Below, in pieces: positions 42,951-52,357 of a stretch of DNA of 64,000 bases (the stretch's first letter is position 1; every line of letters starts with the position of its first letter). The stretch covers positions 37,051 through 101,050 of the forward strand of contig NZ_JACBXS010000012.1 in assembly GCF_013415485.1 (NCBI RefSeq), in the 5' to 3' direction. Both the position numbers and the translations under genes were made by a program. This stretch comes from Rhabdonatronobacter sediminivivens (lineage in GTDB: Bacteria > Pseudomonadota > Alphaproteobacteria > Rhodobacterales > Rhodobacteraceae). The notes under the pieces were generated by a model. It saw nothing but the letters and a program-made list of their open reading frames with translations, ran no database searches and had not been told where the DNA came from.

Positions 42951-43292
42951 ATGACCCACCCCCTGGACCAGATCTTCATGGCGCTGGCCGATCCCACGCG
43001 GCGGGCGATCCTGACCATGTTGCTGGAAGATGACATGGCCGTCACGGATGTTGCCGAACCCTTTGCCATGTCACTGGCGGCGATTTCCAAGCACCTGAGC
43101 ATTCTGGCGGCGGCGGGGCTGATCAGCCAGGAAAAGCGCGGGCGGGTGAAATGGTGCAAGCTGGAGCCCGATGCGCTGCGCGATGCCAGCGTCTGGATGC
43201 AGGCTTTTGGCCAGTTCGAAGCGGTCAACCTGGACGCATTTGAACGCTTTCTGGAAGCGGAATTCGGCGGGCCGGGACAGGGCGGCGGCTAG
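42951..43292 (+). CDS. ArsR-family transcriptional regulator
   Basis: A 113-residue winged-helix repressor: IFMALADPTRRAILTMLLE, recognition region FAMSLAAISKHLSILAAAGLI and wing KRGRVKWCKLEPDALRDA. No metal-binding cysteine pair of the ArsR/SmtB type is present; it resembles the subgroup that accompanies SRPBCC (AHSA1) genes. No such partner follows; transcription ends at a strong hairpin. Confidence 0.9.
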   Translation: MTHPLDQIFMALADPTRRAILTMLLEDDMAVTDVAEPFAMSLAAISKHLSILAAAGLISQEKRGRVKWCKLEPDALRDASVWMQAFGQFEAVNLDAFERFLEAEFGGPGQGGG

Positions 43293-43307
43293 GCCGTGGG
43301 ACCGCGC

Positions 43308-43339
43308 GGGCGCGGGGGCACATCAGCGCCCCCGCGCCC
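43308..43339. terminator. Bidirectional terminator between arsR-type gene and dctM
   Basis: A perfect 12-bp GC stem (43308-43319/43328-43339) with an eight-base loop in the 52-bp gap between two convergent genes. It lacks long T-runs but its place and strength fit a shared terminator. Confidence 0.7.
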
Positions 43340-43344
43340 AGAGT

Positions 43345-46005
43345 TCAGAACCGCAATGACACGTCCCGATGCACCGATACACAGCGCGCCACTTCCAGGG
43401 CGTGTTCACGCTCCAGCCGTGGCTGTTCGCGCATGCCGAGGGTGAATCGGGTTTCCTCCTCGATCGCGCGCAAGGGTGTCAGCAGAGTCGCGGAAGCCGC
43501 GCGGCGCCATTCGGTATCGGCGTGGACCTGTTCCACCGCCGCCTCGGCGGCGTCTGCGGCCGCCTCGGCCGAGGCACGGCGCCCGGTCAGCCCGTCGCGG
43601 ATATCCGACAGGGCCGAGCGCAGGTCAGCCGAGCCTGGCAGCGCTGCAATTTCGCCTTCCAGCGCCTGAACGCGGCTGGCCAGTTCGCTGTTGTCGGAGA
43701 TATTCACCTCGGCGGCCAGGGCTTCGACCCGCGGGCGCAGGTCGGCGAAAGCCTCTGCCGCCGCGATGGTTTGCGCCATTTCGCGGAAGGTCAGATAGGC
43801 CTGCTCGGTCGGGCGGCGCAGGTCGTTGCGCGCCGTCATCTCCACCTGCACCAGCGCCTGGAAGTCGCGCTGTGCCTGCTCCCAGCGTTCCGGAATCTGG
43901 GCTTCGGCGGCAGCACGGTCAGCTTCGGCCGCAGCGATCTGCGCCTCGATCCGTTCGCGCCCGGCCACGGCAACCGGTGCATCCCCCCGGAAGTTGCGCA
44001 TCTGTGCCTGTAGCCGATCAATGCGCTGGGTATGGCCCAGCATCTCGCGCCGGATATCGGCAACTTCGCGGTGCAGTGGCTGATAGCTTGGGGTTGCGTC
44101 CTCGATCGCGTCCATGGCGGCGACGAACGCGTCCAGTTGCGCGAAGCTGGCCTCATAAGCGGCGATGGCGGTGTCCAGTTCACGCTCCTGCGCCGGCGGC
44201 AGGATCGAACGATCAGCCCCCTCCAGCGTGGCCAACAACCCGCGCACCGTGCTTTCCTGCGCCGGCAAGTCGCGGATCAGCAACTCCTCGACACAATGTT
44301 GCAGGCGCGGGTTGCGCGGTGGTGGCGCGTTTTCCGACAGAAGCTGCACCCGCGCAGGCAGATAGTTCACCAGCGGCGGGTTATAGCCCACGACCACCAG
44401 CGCCCCCAGTTGCAAGGCGATGAAGGGGATCACACCCTTGTACATGTTCAGCGTCTTCACCGTCCGGTCCGCGACCCCGCGCAGATAGAACAGCGCAAAG
44501 CCGAAAGGTGGTGTCAGGAAACTGGTCTGGATGTTCAGCCCGATCATCACCCCCAGCCAGACGGCGGTAATATTCGCTTCGGGGTTCATCAGCAGGATCG
44601 GCGCGACAATCGGCACCACGACGATGGCGATTTCGATGAAATCCAGGAAGAAGCCCAGCAGGAAGATCACGATCATGACGATGATGAACTGACCCCAGAA
44701 CCCGCCCGGCATGCTTCCCAGGAAATCGCGCACCATATGTTCGCCGCCAAAGGCCCGGAAGGCCGAAATCAGCATCGCCGCACCCAGCAGGATGATGAAG
44801 ACCAGCGATGATGTCTTGGCGGTTTCGATCATCACCGCGCGCAGGGTGTTGTCGATTTTCAGCGTGCGCCAGGCGCTCCAGCCCAGGGCGGCCAGTAGCA
44901 CGATGACGGCAAGCGCGGCAAGCGCAACGCCAAGCGCAGCGCCTGAGCGGTCCATCTGCCGGATGTTCAGGTTGAAGCTGACCGAAAGTAGGTAGATCAC
45001 CACCAGCATGGCCAACACGATGATGGCCGGGACAAAGCGCCCCCGCCCTTCATGGATCTTGTAACCCGCCATGACCGTGGCGCCCGCTGCGCCCACGGCG
45101 CCGGCCTGGGTCACGGTGGCAACACCGGTGATGATCGACCCCAGCACCAGCACGATCAGCAGCAGCGGCGGCACGGTAGCAAAGAAGACATCGAACCAGA
45201 AGCGGCGGTCCATCCGCCCTTCGATCGGCACCGAGGGCGCGCTTTTCGGGCTGATCAGCGCGAAGATCAGGATGAAGACGATATACATGCCCACCAGCAG
45301 CAGGCCGGGGAACAGCGCCCCCATGAACATGTCGCCCGCCGAGGTCGAGGTCACCCCCAGTTCCGAGGGCATGGAGAAGGCGCCCGTGGCCTCACGGTAT
45401 TCGGCGCTGCGCAATTGCGCCGCCTGATCCACCGCCGAAGACAGCTGGTCGGCCAGGATGATGAGCACGATCGACGGCGGGATGATCTGCCCCAGCGTGC
45501 CCGAGGCCAGCACCGAGCCGGTGGCCAGCGGCTGGCTGTAATTGTTGCGCATCATCGCCGGAAGCGAGATCAGCCCCATGGCAACCACGGTGGCGCCGAC
45601 AATCCCGGTGGTGGCGGCCAGCAGCGCACCGACCACGACGACCGAAATGCCCAAGCCCCCCGGCAGCCCGCCAAACAGCTTGGCCATGGTGACCAGCAGT
45701 TCCTCGGCTATGCGCGACCGCTGCAGCATGATGCCCATGAACACGAACAACGGGATGGCGATCAGCGTATCCCGCTCGGCCTCCCAATAGATCCCTCGGA
45801 AGTTGGTGACCCCGGCGCTCAGCCATTCGACTGCCGTGCCGTGCATGAAGAAGGAACTGGCATCGCCGGTAAACAGCCAGCCGGTCCCGGCGGCCAGGCC
45901 AATGGTGACAATCGCCGAACCGGGCAGCGCAAAGGCCACCGGAAAGCCGATGCCCAGCGTGAACATCATCATCGCAACAAGGATGAAGAGAAAGACAACT
46001 TCCAT
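43345..46005 (-). CDS. dctM: TRAP transporter large permease (DctM) with long C-terminal tail
   Basis: An 886-residue protein. Residues 1 to about 552 are the DctM membrane domain (GIGFPVAFALPGSAIV, LATGSVLASGTLGQIIPPSIV, LNIQTSFLTPPFGFALFYLRG). Residues about 553-886 are hydrophilic, rich in Ala, Glu, Arg and Gln, with long helical stretches that probably form coiled coils. Large permeases usually end soon after the last membrane helix, so the tail is unusual; no frameshift is seen and the next gene begins after a terminator. It transports an organic acid with DctQ and DctP, using an ion gradient. Confidence 0.9.
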   Translation of the reverse strand: MEVVFLFILVAMMMFTLGIGFPVAFALPGSAIVTIGLAAGTGWLFTGDASSFFMHGTAVEWLSAGVTNFRGIYWEAERDTLIAIPLFVFMGIMLQRSRIAEELLVTMAKLFGGLPGGLGISVVVVGALLAATTGIVGATVVAMGLISLPAMMRNNYSQPLATGSVLASGTLGQIIPPSIVLIILADQLSSAVDQAAQLRSAEYREATGAFSMPSELGVTSTSAGDMFMGALFPGLLLVGMYIVFILIFALISPKSAPSVPIEGRMDRRFWFDVFFATVPPLLLIVLVLGSIITGVATVTQAGAVGAAGATVMAGYKIHEGRGRFVPAIIVLAMLVVIYLLSVSFNLNIRQMDRSGAALGVALAALAVIVLLAALGWSAWRTLKIDNTLRAVMIETAKTSSLVFIILLGAAMLISAFRAFGGEHMVRDFLGSMPGGFWGQFIIVMIVIFLLGFFLDFIEIAIVVVPIVAPILLMNPEANITAVWLGVMIGLNIQTSFLTPPFGFALFYLRGVADRTVKTLNMYKGVIPFIALQLGALVVVGYNPPLVNYLPARVQLLSENAPPPRNPRLQHCVEELLIRDLPAQESTVRGLLATLEGADRSILPPAQERELDTAIAAYEASFAQLDAFVAAMDAIEDATPSYQPLHREVADIRREMLGHTQRIDRLQAQMRNFRGDAPVAVAGRERIEAQIAAAEADRAAAEAQIPERWEQAQRDFQALVQVEMTARNDLRRPTEQAYLTFREMAQTIAAAEAFADLRPRVEALAAEVNISDNSELASRVQALEGEIAALPGSADLRSALSDIRDGLTGRRASAEAAADAAEAAVEQVHADTEWRRAASATLLTPLRAIEEETRFTLGMREQPRLEREHALEVARCVSVHRDVSLRF

Positions 46006-46011
46006 GATCGC

Positions 46012-47010
46012 TTACCCTGCAGCCAGTTTCACATCCGCCGCAGCACCTTCGGGCGGGGCGTTCGGGTCGAATTCATCACGCCAGCTGGCGGCGGCGCCAA
46101 GGACATAGGCCGCAAACTGGAACAGCATCGTCACGGCAAAAATGCCAAGGAACACCGCCAGCGTGTATTTCGTCATCAGGCCATAGGTCTGCTGACCCTG
46201 TTCGAAGCGCAGGAACGGGCCGATCAGGGTAGAGGCGCTGGTGGCCGTGCCCAGGATCAGGATGGTCCAGCACATGGTCATGCCCAGCACCACCGCACCC
46301 AGCCCGTTGACCAGCGCGCGGCCCTTTCGGCTCATCGAGGAATAAAACACGTCCACCCGTACATGCCCGTCCGTGGCCAGCGTATAGGCCGAGGCAAACA
46401 GGAACAGCGCCGCATACCACATGCGCACCAGATCGGCCATGAAGGGCTGTTCATACGAGAAGATGAACCGCCCGATCACCATCAGCAACTGCACCAGCAC
46501 CACCAGTAGCGCCAGCCAGAAGAAGCCCAGCGTGCGGGTAAAGGCGGCCACGACAAAACCCAGCACCATAAGCGGCACATGGATCATCGGCCCGCGAAAG
46601 CGCGTCTGGCCCAGGGCGGTCGCCATCTCATCGCTGAAGAGCACCCGGTGCAGCCCCTCGGCCCGCAGCCAGGACACCGCCGTATCGCCCAGCCCCACGA
46701 ACAGCACGGCAAAGAAACAGGCGCGGACCAGGTAATTCGTCAGCGCCTCGATCCGGGCGCTGTCGGTTCGGAAGGGTTCGTTGCGGCTGCGATAGACCAG
46801 CGCCACAGCCAGAACCGCCGCCACCACATACAGCACCGCCGAGAGCAGGCCGTCCGTTTGCCCCTGAACAAAGGCCATGGCCCCGGGCTGGCCGCGCCAG
46901 TGAACCAGGTAATTCTCGATCAGAAAGGCAAAGGTGATCGTGACCGTCCCCCAGGCCAGAAGCCTGAGCAAGATCGGCCCGATGCCCGTTGCGGGGGTCG
47001 AATGCGGCAT
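46012..47010 (-). CDS. dctQ: TRAP transporter small permease (DctQ)
   Basis: A 332-residue membrane protein, about twice the normal DctQ length. It seems to have seven or so membrane helices; the DctQ four-helix core lies in the C-terminal half (MWYAALFLFASAYTLATDGHVRVDVFYSSMSRKGRALVN). It is six bases before dctM. The long form occurs in the mannitol/chloroaromatic TRAP subgroup. Confidence 0.88.
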   Translation of the reverse strand: MPHSTPATGIGPILLRLLAWGTVTITFAFLIENYLVHWRGQPGAMAFVQGQTDGLLSAVLYVVAAVLAVALVYRSRNEPFRTDSARIEALTNYLVRACFFAVLFVGLGDTAVSWLRAEGLHRVLFSDEMATALGQTRFRGPMIHVPLMVLGFVVAAFTRTLGFFWLALLVVLVQLLMVIGRFIFSYEQPFMADLVRMWYAALFLFASAYTLATDGHVRVDVFYSSMSRKGRALVNGLGAVVLGMTMCWTILILGTATSASTLIGPFLRFEQGQQTYGLMTKYTLAVFLGIFAVTMLFQFAAYVLGAAASWRDEFDPNAPPEGAAADVKLAAG

Positions 47011-47062
47011 GGTTCAGTTCCTGTCGGACGTGATTTTATTCTTCTGTCTTATGTGGAGAAGC

Positions 47063-47083
47063 GGGCCGGTGCCATCCCGGCCC
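47063..47083 (-). terminator. Hairpin between dctP and dctQ
   Basis: A GGGCCGG/CCGGCCC stem with a seven-base loop lies in the 103-bp gap between the binding-protein gene and the permease genes. As at pstS-pstC, it may reduce read-through so that the binding protein is made in excess. Confidence 0.5.
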
Positions 47084-47113
47084 CGCCCCGCTCCGTGGCG
47101 CCACTGGCGCGGA

Positions 47114-48208
47114 TCAGTCGATTCCGAGCACCCGGTTGCGCTTGAAGGCGAATTCCTGCTCGGAAATCGACAGCCAGCGGCCAACCTCGGCGCGCGCAGT
47201 CACAAAGGCCTCGTGCATGCGGTTGGCAAGGTCCGAATGCTGACGAATTTCGTCGAACACGGCCTCGGAAGCCTCGCCAAAGGCTTCGAAGACTTCGTCG
47301 TTGAATTCGCGCATCTGGATGCCGTGGTCGCGGATCAGCATGTCCAGGTAGCGGCCGTTGTTGGCGTTGTATTCCGCCATCATCCGGTCGTTTTCCATGT
47401 GGCAGCAGGCCTGGATGGCGCGCTGCTGCCAGCTGGGCAGGCTGGTCAGCCAGGACTTGTTCATGGTCAGCGACAGCGCCGGGCCCGGCTCCTGTGCGCC
47501 GGGGTTGTAGTAGTAGCGCGCCGCCTGATGCAGGTTCAGGAAATAGTCATTCCACGGGCCAACCCATTCGGTCGCATCAATGGCGCCCGAAACCAGGTTT
47601 TCATAGATCTGGCCACCGGGCAGCGAAACAACCGACACACCCAGCTGCGACATCATGGACCCGCCGATACCGGGGATGCGCATGCGCAGGCCGCGCAGAT
47701 CCTCGGGCGAGTTGATTTCGCGGTTGAACCATCCTCCGGGCTGACAGCCGGTGTTGCCGGCCAGCCAGCCCTTCAGGCCATAGTCATCCGCCAACTCATC
47801 CCACAGTTCCTGCCCGCCCATGTAATGCATGAAGGCGTTCTGCTCCAGCGCGGTAAGACCGAAGGGAACCGAGCAGACATACGAAAACGACGGGTGCACG
47901 CCCTGCCAGTAATAATCCGCGGCGTGAAAGGCCTGCGCGTTGCCTGCGGCCACCTCGTCGAACACGTCAAACGCGCCGACACGCTCGCCAGCGGCATAAT
48001 ATTCGGGGGCAATCGCGCCGTCCGTGGCTTCCTCGATCAGCACGGCCAGACGCTGCGCACTGGTCCCCAGGCCCGGAAAGTCGCGCGGCCAGGTGGAGAC
48101 AATCACCATCGGCGTGCGCCCCTGCGCGACAGCCGGGGCCGCCAGCGACGAAGCCGCGACCGCCGAGCCGCCAATCGCCGAGGTTTTCAGAAAAGAGCGA
48201 CGATCCAT
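47114..48208 (-). CDS. dctP: TRAP transporter solute-binding protein (DctP, TakP-like)
   Basis: A 364-residue periplasmic binding protein with a twin-arginine signal (DRRSFLKTSAIGG). Conserved features of the mannitol/chloroaromatic and 2-oxo-acid subgroup are MRIPGIGG (substrate Arg), GQIYENLVSGAIDATEWVGPWNDYF. That region resembles TakP from Rhodobacter sphaeroides, which binds 2-oxo acids, so a keto-acid substrate is a fair guess. GGGAGGA precedes the ATG. Confidence 0.9.
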   Translation of the reverse strand: MDRRSFLKTSAIGGSAVAASSLAAPAVAQGRTPMVIVSTWPRDFPGLGTSAQRLAVLIEEATDGAIAPEYYAAGERVGAFDVFDEVAAGNAQAFHAADYYWQGVHPSFSYVCSVPFGLTALEQNAFMHYMGGQELWDELADDYGLKGWLAGNTGCQPGGWFNREINSPEDLRGLRMRIPGIGGSMMSQLGVSVVSLPGGQIYENLVSGAIDATEWVGPWNDYFLNLHQAARYYYNPGAQEPGPALSLTMNKSWLTSLPSWQQRAIQACCHMENDRMMAEYNANNGRYLDMLIRDHGIQMREFNDEVFEAFGEASEAVFDEIRQHSDLANRMHEAFVTARAEVGRWLSISEQEFAFKRNRVLGID

Positions 48209-48240
48209 TACAATCCTCCCATGGATTTTTCTGGTTGCTC

Positions 48241-48258
48241 CAACTGCTGCTGCAGTTG
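48241..48258. promoter_or_regulatory. Palindrome upstream of the TRAP operon
   Basis: CAACTGC-TGCT-GCAGTTG, perfect seven-base arms, lies 33 bp upstream of dctP in the gap to the EamA gene. It could be a regulator site for the TRAP genes or a short hairpin; no regulator gene is adjacent. Confidence 0.4.
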
Positions 48259-48316
48259 ACGCCCCGTGTTAGACCATATCAGTCAGCGCCTTCAAACAGG
48301 AATCTGCCCTGACTGG

Positions 48317-49207
48317 TCAAATTTCCTTGCCAACCGGACGTGGGCGCCCGGCGCGCATGTTCCACCAATTGGCCGAAAAGATGATCGCCGCGCCCAGGAA
48401 TACCAGCGGGTCCAGCCCTTCGGCATAAAGCCATACGCCCACCAGCGCGATCACCGGCAGGCGCGCGAATTCCATCGGCGCCACGGTGGACGCAGGCGCC
48501 AGCCCCAGCGCCGAGGTCAGCGAGAAATGCGCCGTCAGCCCGGTCACCCCCACCACCAGCAGCCAGGGGATCAGCGCCACTGACGGCCAGGTGAACCCGC
48601 CGATAAAGGACAACACCAACCCGAAGAGCGTCTGCGACAGGGTCATCCAGAACAGCACGCACCAGACGCTGTCATACCGCATGATCCGCTTGGTGAAGAT
48701 CACGTTCAACGCAAAGCACAGTGCCGCCAGCATCCCAGCCAGATGCCCCGCATTCAGCGGCTGCACCCCCGGTTGCGCCACCAGCAGCACGCCGCCAAAG
48801 CCCAGCACCGCCACCGCCAGCTTGCGCCGGGTCAGCGCCTCGCCCAGCAGCAGCGGCGCCAGCAGCGCCACCCAGATGGGCGAGGTGAATTCCAGCGCCA
48901 CAAGCTGCGCCAGCGGGATCACCGTGATCCCGAAGAACCACAGGTTCTGCCCGGCAAAATGGAAAACGTTGCGCGCCAGATGCAGCCCCGGGGCCGAAGG
49001 CACAAGCTGGCGCAGCCCCGCCCGGCTCAGCCCCATGACCAGTACCAGAACGATCGCAAACCCGACCAGCGAGCGCCAGAACATCAGCTCGAACGAGCTG
49101 AGCTCCACCTGAATCGCCCGCCCGGCCACCGCCATCAGCGTGAAGGACGCAATCGCCCCCATCATCCACAGCGCGGCCTTGACCGGCTGAGCCTCTTCCT
49201 GATGCAT
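48317..49207 (-). CDS. EamA/DMT-family transporter
   Basis: A 296-residue membrane protein with about ten helices in two EamA repeats (FELMFWRSLVGFAIVLVLVMG; ALCFALNVIFTKRIMRYDSVW). Drug/metabolite transporters of this class export amino acids or other small metabolites. GGGGAGG precedes the ATG. It is on the same strand as the TRAP genes but separate. Confidence 0.9.
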   Translation of the reverse strand: MHQEEAQPVKAALWMMGAIASFTLMAVAGRAIQVELSSFELMFWRSLVGFAIVLVLVMGLSRAGLRQLVPSAPGLHLARNVFHFAGQNLWFFGITVIPLAQLVALEFTSPIWVALLAPLLLGEALTRRKLAVAVLGFGGVLLVAQPGVQPLNAGHLAGMLAALCFALNVIFTKRIMRYDSVWCVLFWMTLSQTLFGLVLSFIGGFTWPSVALIPWLLVVGVTGLTAHFSLTSALGLAPASTVAPMEFARLPVIALVGVWLYAEGLDPLVFLGAAIIFSANWWNMRAGRPRPVGKEI

Positions 49208-49326
49208 GACCTCCCCCGCCTTGCAGCGCTTGTGCAGGCGCGCGCCCCGTCATAGCGCCAATCCGCCGGGGGATACAATGGCCCGCCGTAATCGCAAGGC
49301 TGGCGGTTGTGGGACCGGAAATGTCG

Positions 49327-49375
49327 CTATCGGCCCTGTGCATGCGCACATGGCTTTGTATACCACCGCCGATAG
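49327..49375 (+). promoter_or_regulatory. Leader hairpin of fhs
   Basis: CTATCGGC (49327-49334) and its complement GCCGATAG (49368-49375) bracket a second small inverted repeat (TGTGC-ATGC-GCACA). The structure ends 27 bp before the fhs start. It could be a regulatory leader or an operator pair; no known riboswitch class matches to my eye. Confidence 0.4.
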
Positions 49376-49402
49376 GACACATCAGGCAAGGACCATCAGA
49401 CC

Positions 49403-51079
49403 ATGGCCCCCAAAAGCGATATCGAGATTGCGCGCGCGGCGAAGAAGAAGCCGATTCAGGAGGTTGGATCGAAGCTTGGGATTTCGTCGGATCATCTTTT
49501 GCCCTATGGGCATGACAAGGCGAAGGTTTCGGCGGAGTATATCGCCTCGCTCAAGGACCGCCCCGATGGCAAGCTGATCCTGGTGACGGCGATCAACCCG
49601 ACGCCTGCGGGCGAGGGCAAGACCACCACCACCGTGGGCCTGGGCGACGGGCTGAACGCCATCGGCAAGACCGCGGCGATCTGCATCCGCGAGGCCAGCC
49701 TCGGCCCGTGCTTCGGCATGAAGGGCGGGGCCGCGGGCGGCGGCTATGCGCAGGTGGTGCCGATGGAGGACATGAACCTCCATTTCACCGGCGATTTCCA
49801 CGCCATCACCAGCGCGCATAACCTGCTGGCGGCGATGCTGGACAACCACATCTACTGGGGCAATGAGCTGGAGATCGACATCCGGCGCATCGCCTTCCGC
49901 CGGGTGATGGACATGAATGACCGCGCCCTGCGCCAGATCGTGTGCAACCTGGGCGGCGTGGCCAACGGCTTCCCGCGTGAGGCCGGCTTCGACATCACCG
50001 TCGCCTCCGAGGTCATGGCGATCCTGTGCCTGGCCACCGACATGGGCGATCTGGAGCGCCGGCTGGGCGATATCATCGTCGGCTACCGCCGCGACCGCTC
50101 GCCGGTCTTTGCCCGCGACATCAAGGCCGATGGCGCCATGGCGGTGCTCTTGAAGGACGCGATGCAGCCCAACCTGGTGCAGACGCTGGAAAACAACCCC
50201 GCCTTTGTCCATGGCGGCCCGTTCGCCAATATCGCCCATGGCTGCAATTCCGTGGTGGCCACGCAGACGGCGCTGAAACTGGCCGATTATGTGGTGACCG
50301 AAGCGGGCTTCGGCGCCGATCTGGGGGCCGAGAAGTTCTTCGACATCAAGTGCCGCAAGGCTGGACTGAAGCCTGCGGCGGCGGTGATCGTGGCCACGGT
50401 GCGCGCCATGAAGATGAATGGCGGCGTGGCCAAGGGCGATCTGGGCGACGAGAATGTGGACGCCGTGCAGAAGGGCTGCGCCAACCTGGGCCGCCATATC
50501 GAGAACGTGAAATCCTTTGGCGTGCCGGTGATCGTGGCGATCAACCATTTCGTCACCGACACCGATGCCGAGGTCGCCGCCCTGCAGGAGTATGTGCAGG
50601 GTCTGGGCACCGAAGCCGTGCTGTGCAAGCACTGGGCCAACGGCTCGGCGGGGATCACCGAACTGGCCGAGAAGGTGGCCGCGCTGGCCGATGGCGACAG
50701 CGCCGATTTCCAGCCGCTCTACCCCGATGACATGGGGCTCTTTGCCAAGATCGAGACCATCGCCAAGAAGATCTACCGCGCGTCCGAGGTGATCGCCGAC
50801 AAGAAGGTGCGCGATCAGCTGAAGGAGTGGGAGGCCCAGGGCTATGGCAACCTGCCGGTGTGCATGGCCAAGACGCAGTACAGCTTCACCACCGACCCCA
50901 ACCGCCGCGGCGCCCCCGAAGGCCACACCCTGCCCATCCGCGAGGTCCGCCTCTCGGCCGGTGCAGGCTTCGTCGTGGTCGTCTGCGGCGAGATCATGAC
51001 CATGCCCGGACTGCCAAGGCAGCCCTCCGCCGAGGTCATCCGCATCAACGACGAAGGCCTCATCGAAGGCCTGTTCTGA
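49403..51079 (+). CDS. fhs: Formate--tetrahydrofolate ligase
   Basis: A 558-residue enzyme making 10-formyl-tetrahydrofolate from formate, THF and ATP, or running in reverse to release formate. The P-loop-like [14 protein letters not shown] (66-79), [15 protein letters not shown] and FTGDFHAI are signature segments, and the length is standard. It heads a C1 operon with two FolD-type genes, which interconvert methylene-, methenyl- and formyl-THF, so together they link formaldehyde-level carbon to formate. Confidence 0.97.
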   Translation: MAPKSDIEIARAAKKKPIQEVGSKLGISSDHLLPYGHDKAKVSAEYIASLKDRPDGKLILVTAINPTPAGEGKTTTTVGLGDGLNAIGKTAAICIREASLGPCFGMKGGAAGGGYAQVVPMEDMNLHFTGDFHAITSAHNLLAAMLDNHIYWGNELEIDIRRIAFRRVMDMNDRALRQIVCNLGGVANGFPREAGFDITVASEVMAILCLATDMGDLERRLGDIIVGYRRDRSPVFARDIKADGAMAVLLKDAMQPNLVQTLENNPAFVHGGPFANIAHGCNSVVATQTALKLADYVVTEAGFGADLGAEKFFDIKCRKAGLKPAAAVIVATVRAMKMNGGVAKGDLGDENVDAVQKGCANLGRHIENVKSFGVPVIVAINHFVTDTDAEVAALQEYVQGLGTEAVLCKHWANGSAGITELAEKVAALADGDSADFQPLYPDDMGLFAKIETIAKKIYRASEVIADKKVRDQLKEWEAQGYGNLPVCMAKTQYSFTTDPNRRGAPEGHTLPIREVRLSAGAGFVVVVCGEIMTMPGLPRQPSAEVIRINDEGLIEGLF

Positions 51080-51147
51080 GGGGTTTGGGTTTGTGCCCTG
51101 TCCGGTCGCGCGCTACATCTGAGCGCGACCGGATCGAAGGAGACCCC

Positions 51148-51444
51148 ATGAAACCCGCCGAAGATTGCCGGACCATGGCCGAGCTTCGCGAACAGATCGA
51201 CCTTCTGGATCGCGCATTGATCGACCTTCTGGTGCAGCGCGCCAGCTATATTGACCGGGCAATCGCCCTGAAACCGACCGAAGGCCTGCCCGCCCGCATA
51301 GAGCCGCGCGTGGCCGAGGTCATCGCCAATGTGCGCGCCACTGCCGAAGCCGAAGGGTTCGACCCGGACCTGGCCGAGGATCTGTGGGGGCGCATCATCG
51401 AATGGTCCATCGCCCGCGAGGAGCGCGTGCTTGGGCCGAGCTGA
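51148..51444 (+). CDS. Chorismate mutase, AroQ type
   Basis: A 98-residue all-helical protein of the AroQ class. Residues equivalent to the E. coli active site are present: Arg14, Arg31, Lys42 and Arg54 (RAIALKPTEG...RIEPRV). It converts chorismate to prephenate; related small proteins split isochorismate. AAGGAG precedes the ATG. It lies 68 bp after fhs and 15 bp before the first folD, an unusual place for an aromatic amino-acid gene. Confidence 0.85.
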   Translation: MKPAEDCRTMAELREQIDLLDRALIDLLVQRASYIDRAIALKPTEGLPARIEPRVAEVIANVRATAEAEGFDPDLAEDLWGRIIEWSIAREERVLGPS

Positions 51445-51459
51445 GCAGACGGGACCGAC

Positions 51460-52335
51460 ATGACCGCAACCCTGATCGACGGCAAGACAATCGCCACCGG
51501 CATCCGCGATCAGGTCGCCACCGATGCCGCCGCGTTGCGCGAGGCCGGCTGGCCCCCGGCGCTGGTGTCGGTTTCGGTCGGCGACACCGCCGCCGCTGCC
51601 CTTTATGTGCGCAACCAGAAACGCAGCGCCGAAGCCTGCGGCCTGCAGTTTCAGGAGCGCAACTTCCCTGACACGATCTCGCTCGAGCAACTGATCGGCG
51701 TGCTGCAGGGGCTCAACGCCGACCCGCGCGTCAACGGCATCATCATCCAGCGCCCGCTTCCCGCGCATATCCCGGTCAAGGCGCTGCAAAAGGCCGTCCA
51801 CCCGCTCAAGGATGTCGAGGGGATGCACCCCGCCTCCATCGGTAACATCGTCTATAACGATCTCGCCCTTGGGCCCTGCACCGCCGTGGCGGCGGTTGAA
51901 ATGCTCAAGACCCTGCCGTTGCAGATCGAAGGGCTGGACGTGGTGGTGATCGGCCATTCCGAGATCGTGGGCAAGCCCATCGCCTTTCTGATGATGGGGC
52001 TGGGCGCCACCGTCACCGTCTGCCACCACATGACCCGCCAGGTGGCGGTGCATTCGCGCCGCGCCGATGCGGTCTTCGTGGCCGTGGGCAAGCCGGGGCT
52101 GGTCACCGGCGCCATGCTCAAACCCGGTGCGGCCCTGATCGATATCGGCATCAACCGGGTGGACGGGCGCACCGTCGGAGACGCCGATTTCGACAGCTGC
52201 GCCGAGGTCGCCGGTTGGCTGACCCCGGTGCCCGGCGGGGTCGGCCCGGTGACCGTGGCGACCCTGCTGAGCAACGCGGTCAAGGCGACCCGGATGCAGA
52301 TGGACCACTATCGCAGCGCCTATGCTGCCGAATGA
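51460..52335 (+). CDS. FolD-like methylene-THF dehydrogenase with altered cyclohydrolase residues
   Basis: A 291-residue FolD paralogue. The fold motifs are kept: Tyr49, [16 protein letters not shown] and [18 protein letters not shown]. But the residue matching the catalytic Lys54 of E. coli FolD is Gln53 (codon CAG at 51616), and the residue matching Asp121 is Glu120. A gap-free alignment of [13 protein letters not shown] with YVASKRKACEEVG makes the first change clear. In known enzymes that Lys is needed for the cyclohydrolase step while the dehydrogenase step survives. This copy may therefore only oxidise methylene-THF, with the next gene doing the cyclohydrolase step. Confidence 0.88.
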   Translation: MTATLIDGKTIATGIRDQVATDAAALREAGWPPALVSVSVGDTAAAALYVRNQKRSAEACGLQFQERNFPDTISLEQLIGVLQGLNADPRVNGIIIQRPLPAHIPVKALQKAVHPLKDVEGMHPASIGNIVYNDLALGPCTAVAAVEMLKTLPLQIEGLDVVVIGHSEIVGKPIAFLMMGLGATVTVCHHMTRQVAVHSRRADAVFVAVGKPGLVTGAMLKPGAALIDIGINRVDGRTVGDADFDSCAEVAGWLTPVPGGVGPVTVATLLSNAVKATRMQMDHYRSAYAAE

Positions 52336-52357
52336 CACGCGAAAGGGAGTGACGCGA

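Noticed and set aside
45052..46509. A 485-codon plus-strand frame
   Set aside because: It is antisense to dctM and dctQ, with a composition of repeated His/Gln/Arg and no motif.
49382..50926. A 514-codon minus-strand frame
   Set aside because: It is antisense to fhs, a fully recognisable enzyme.
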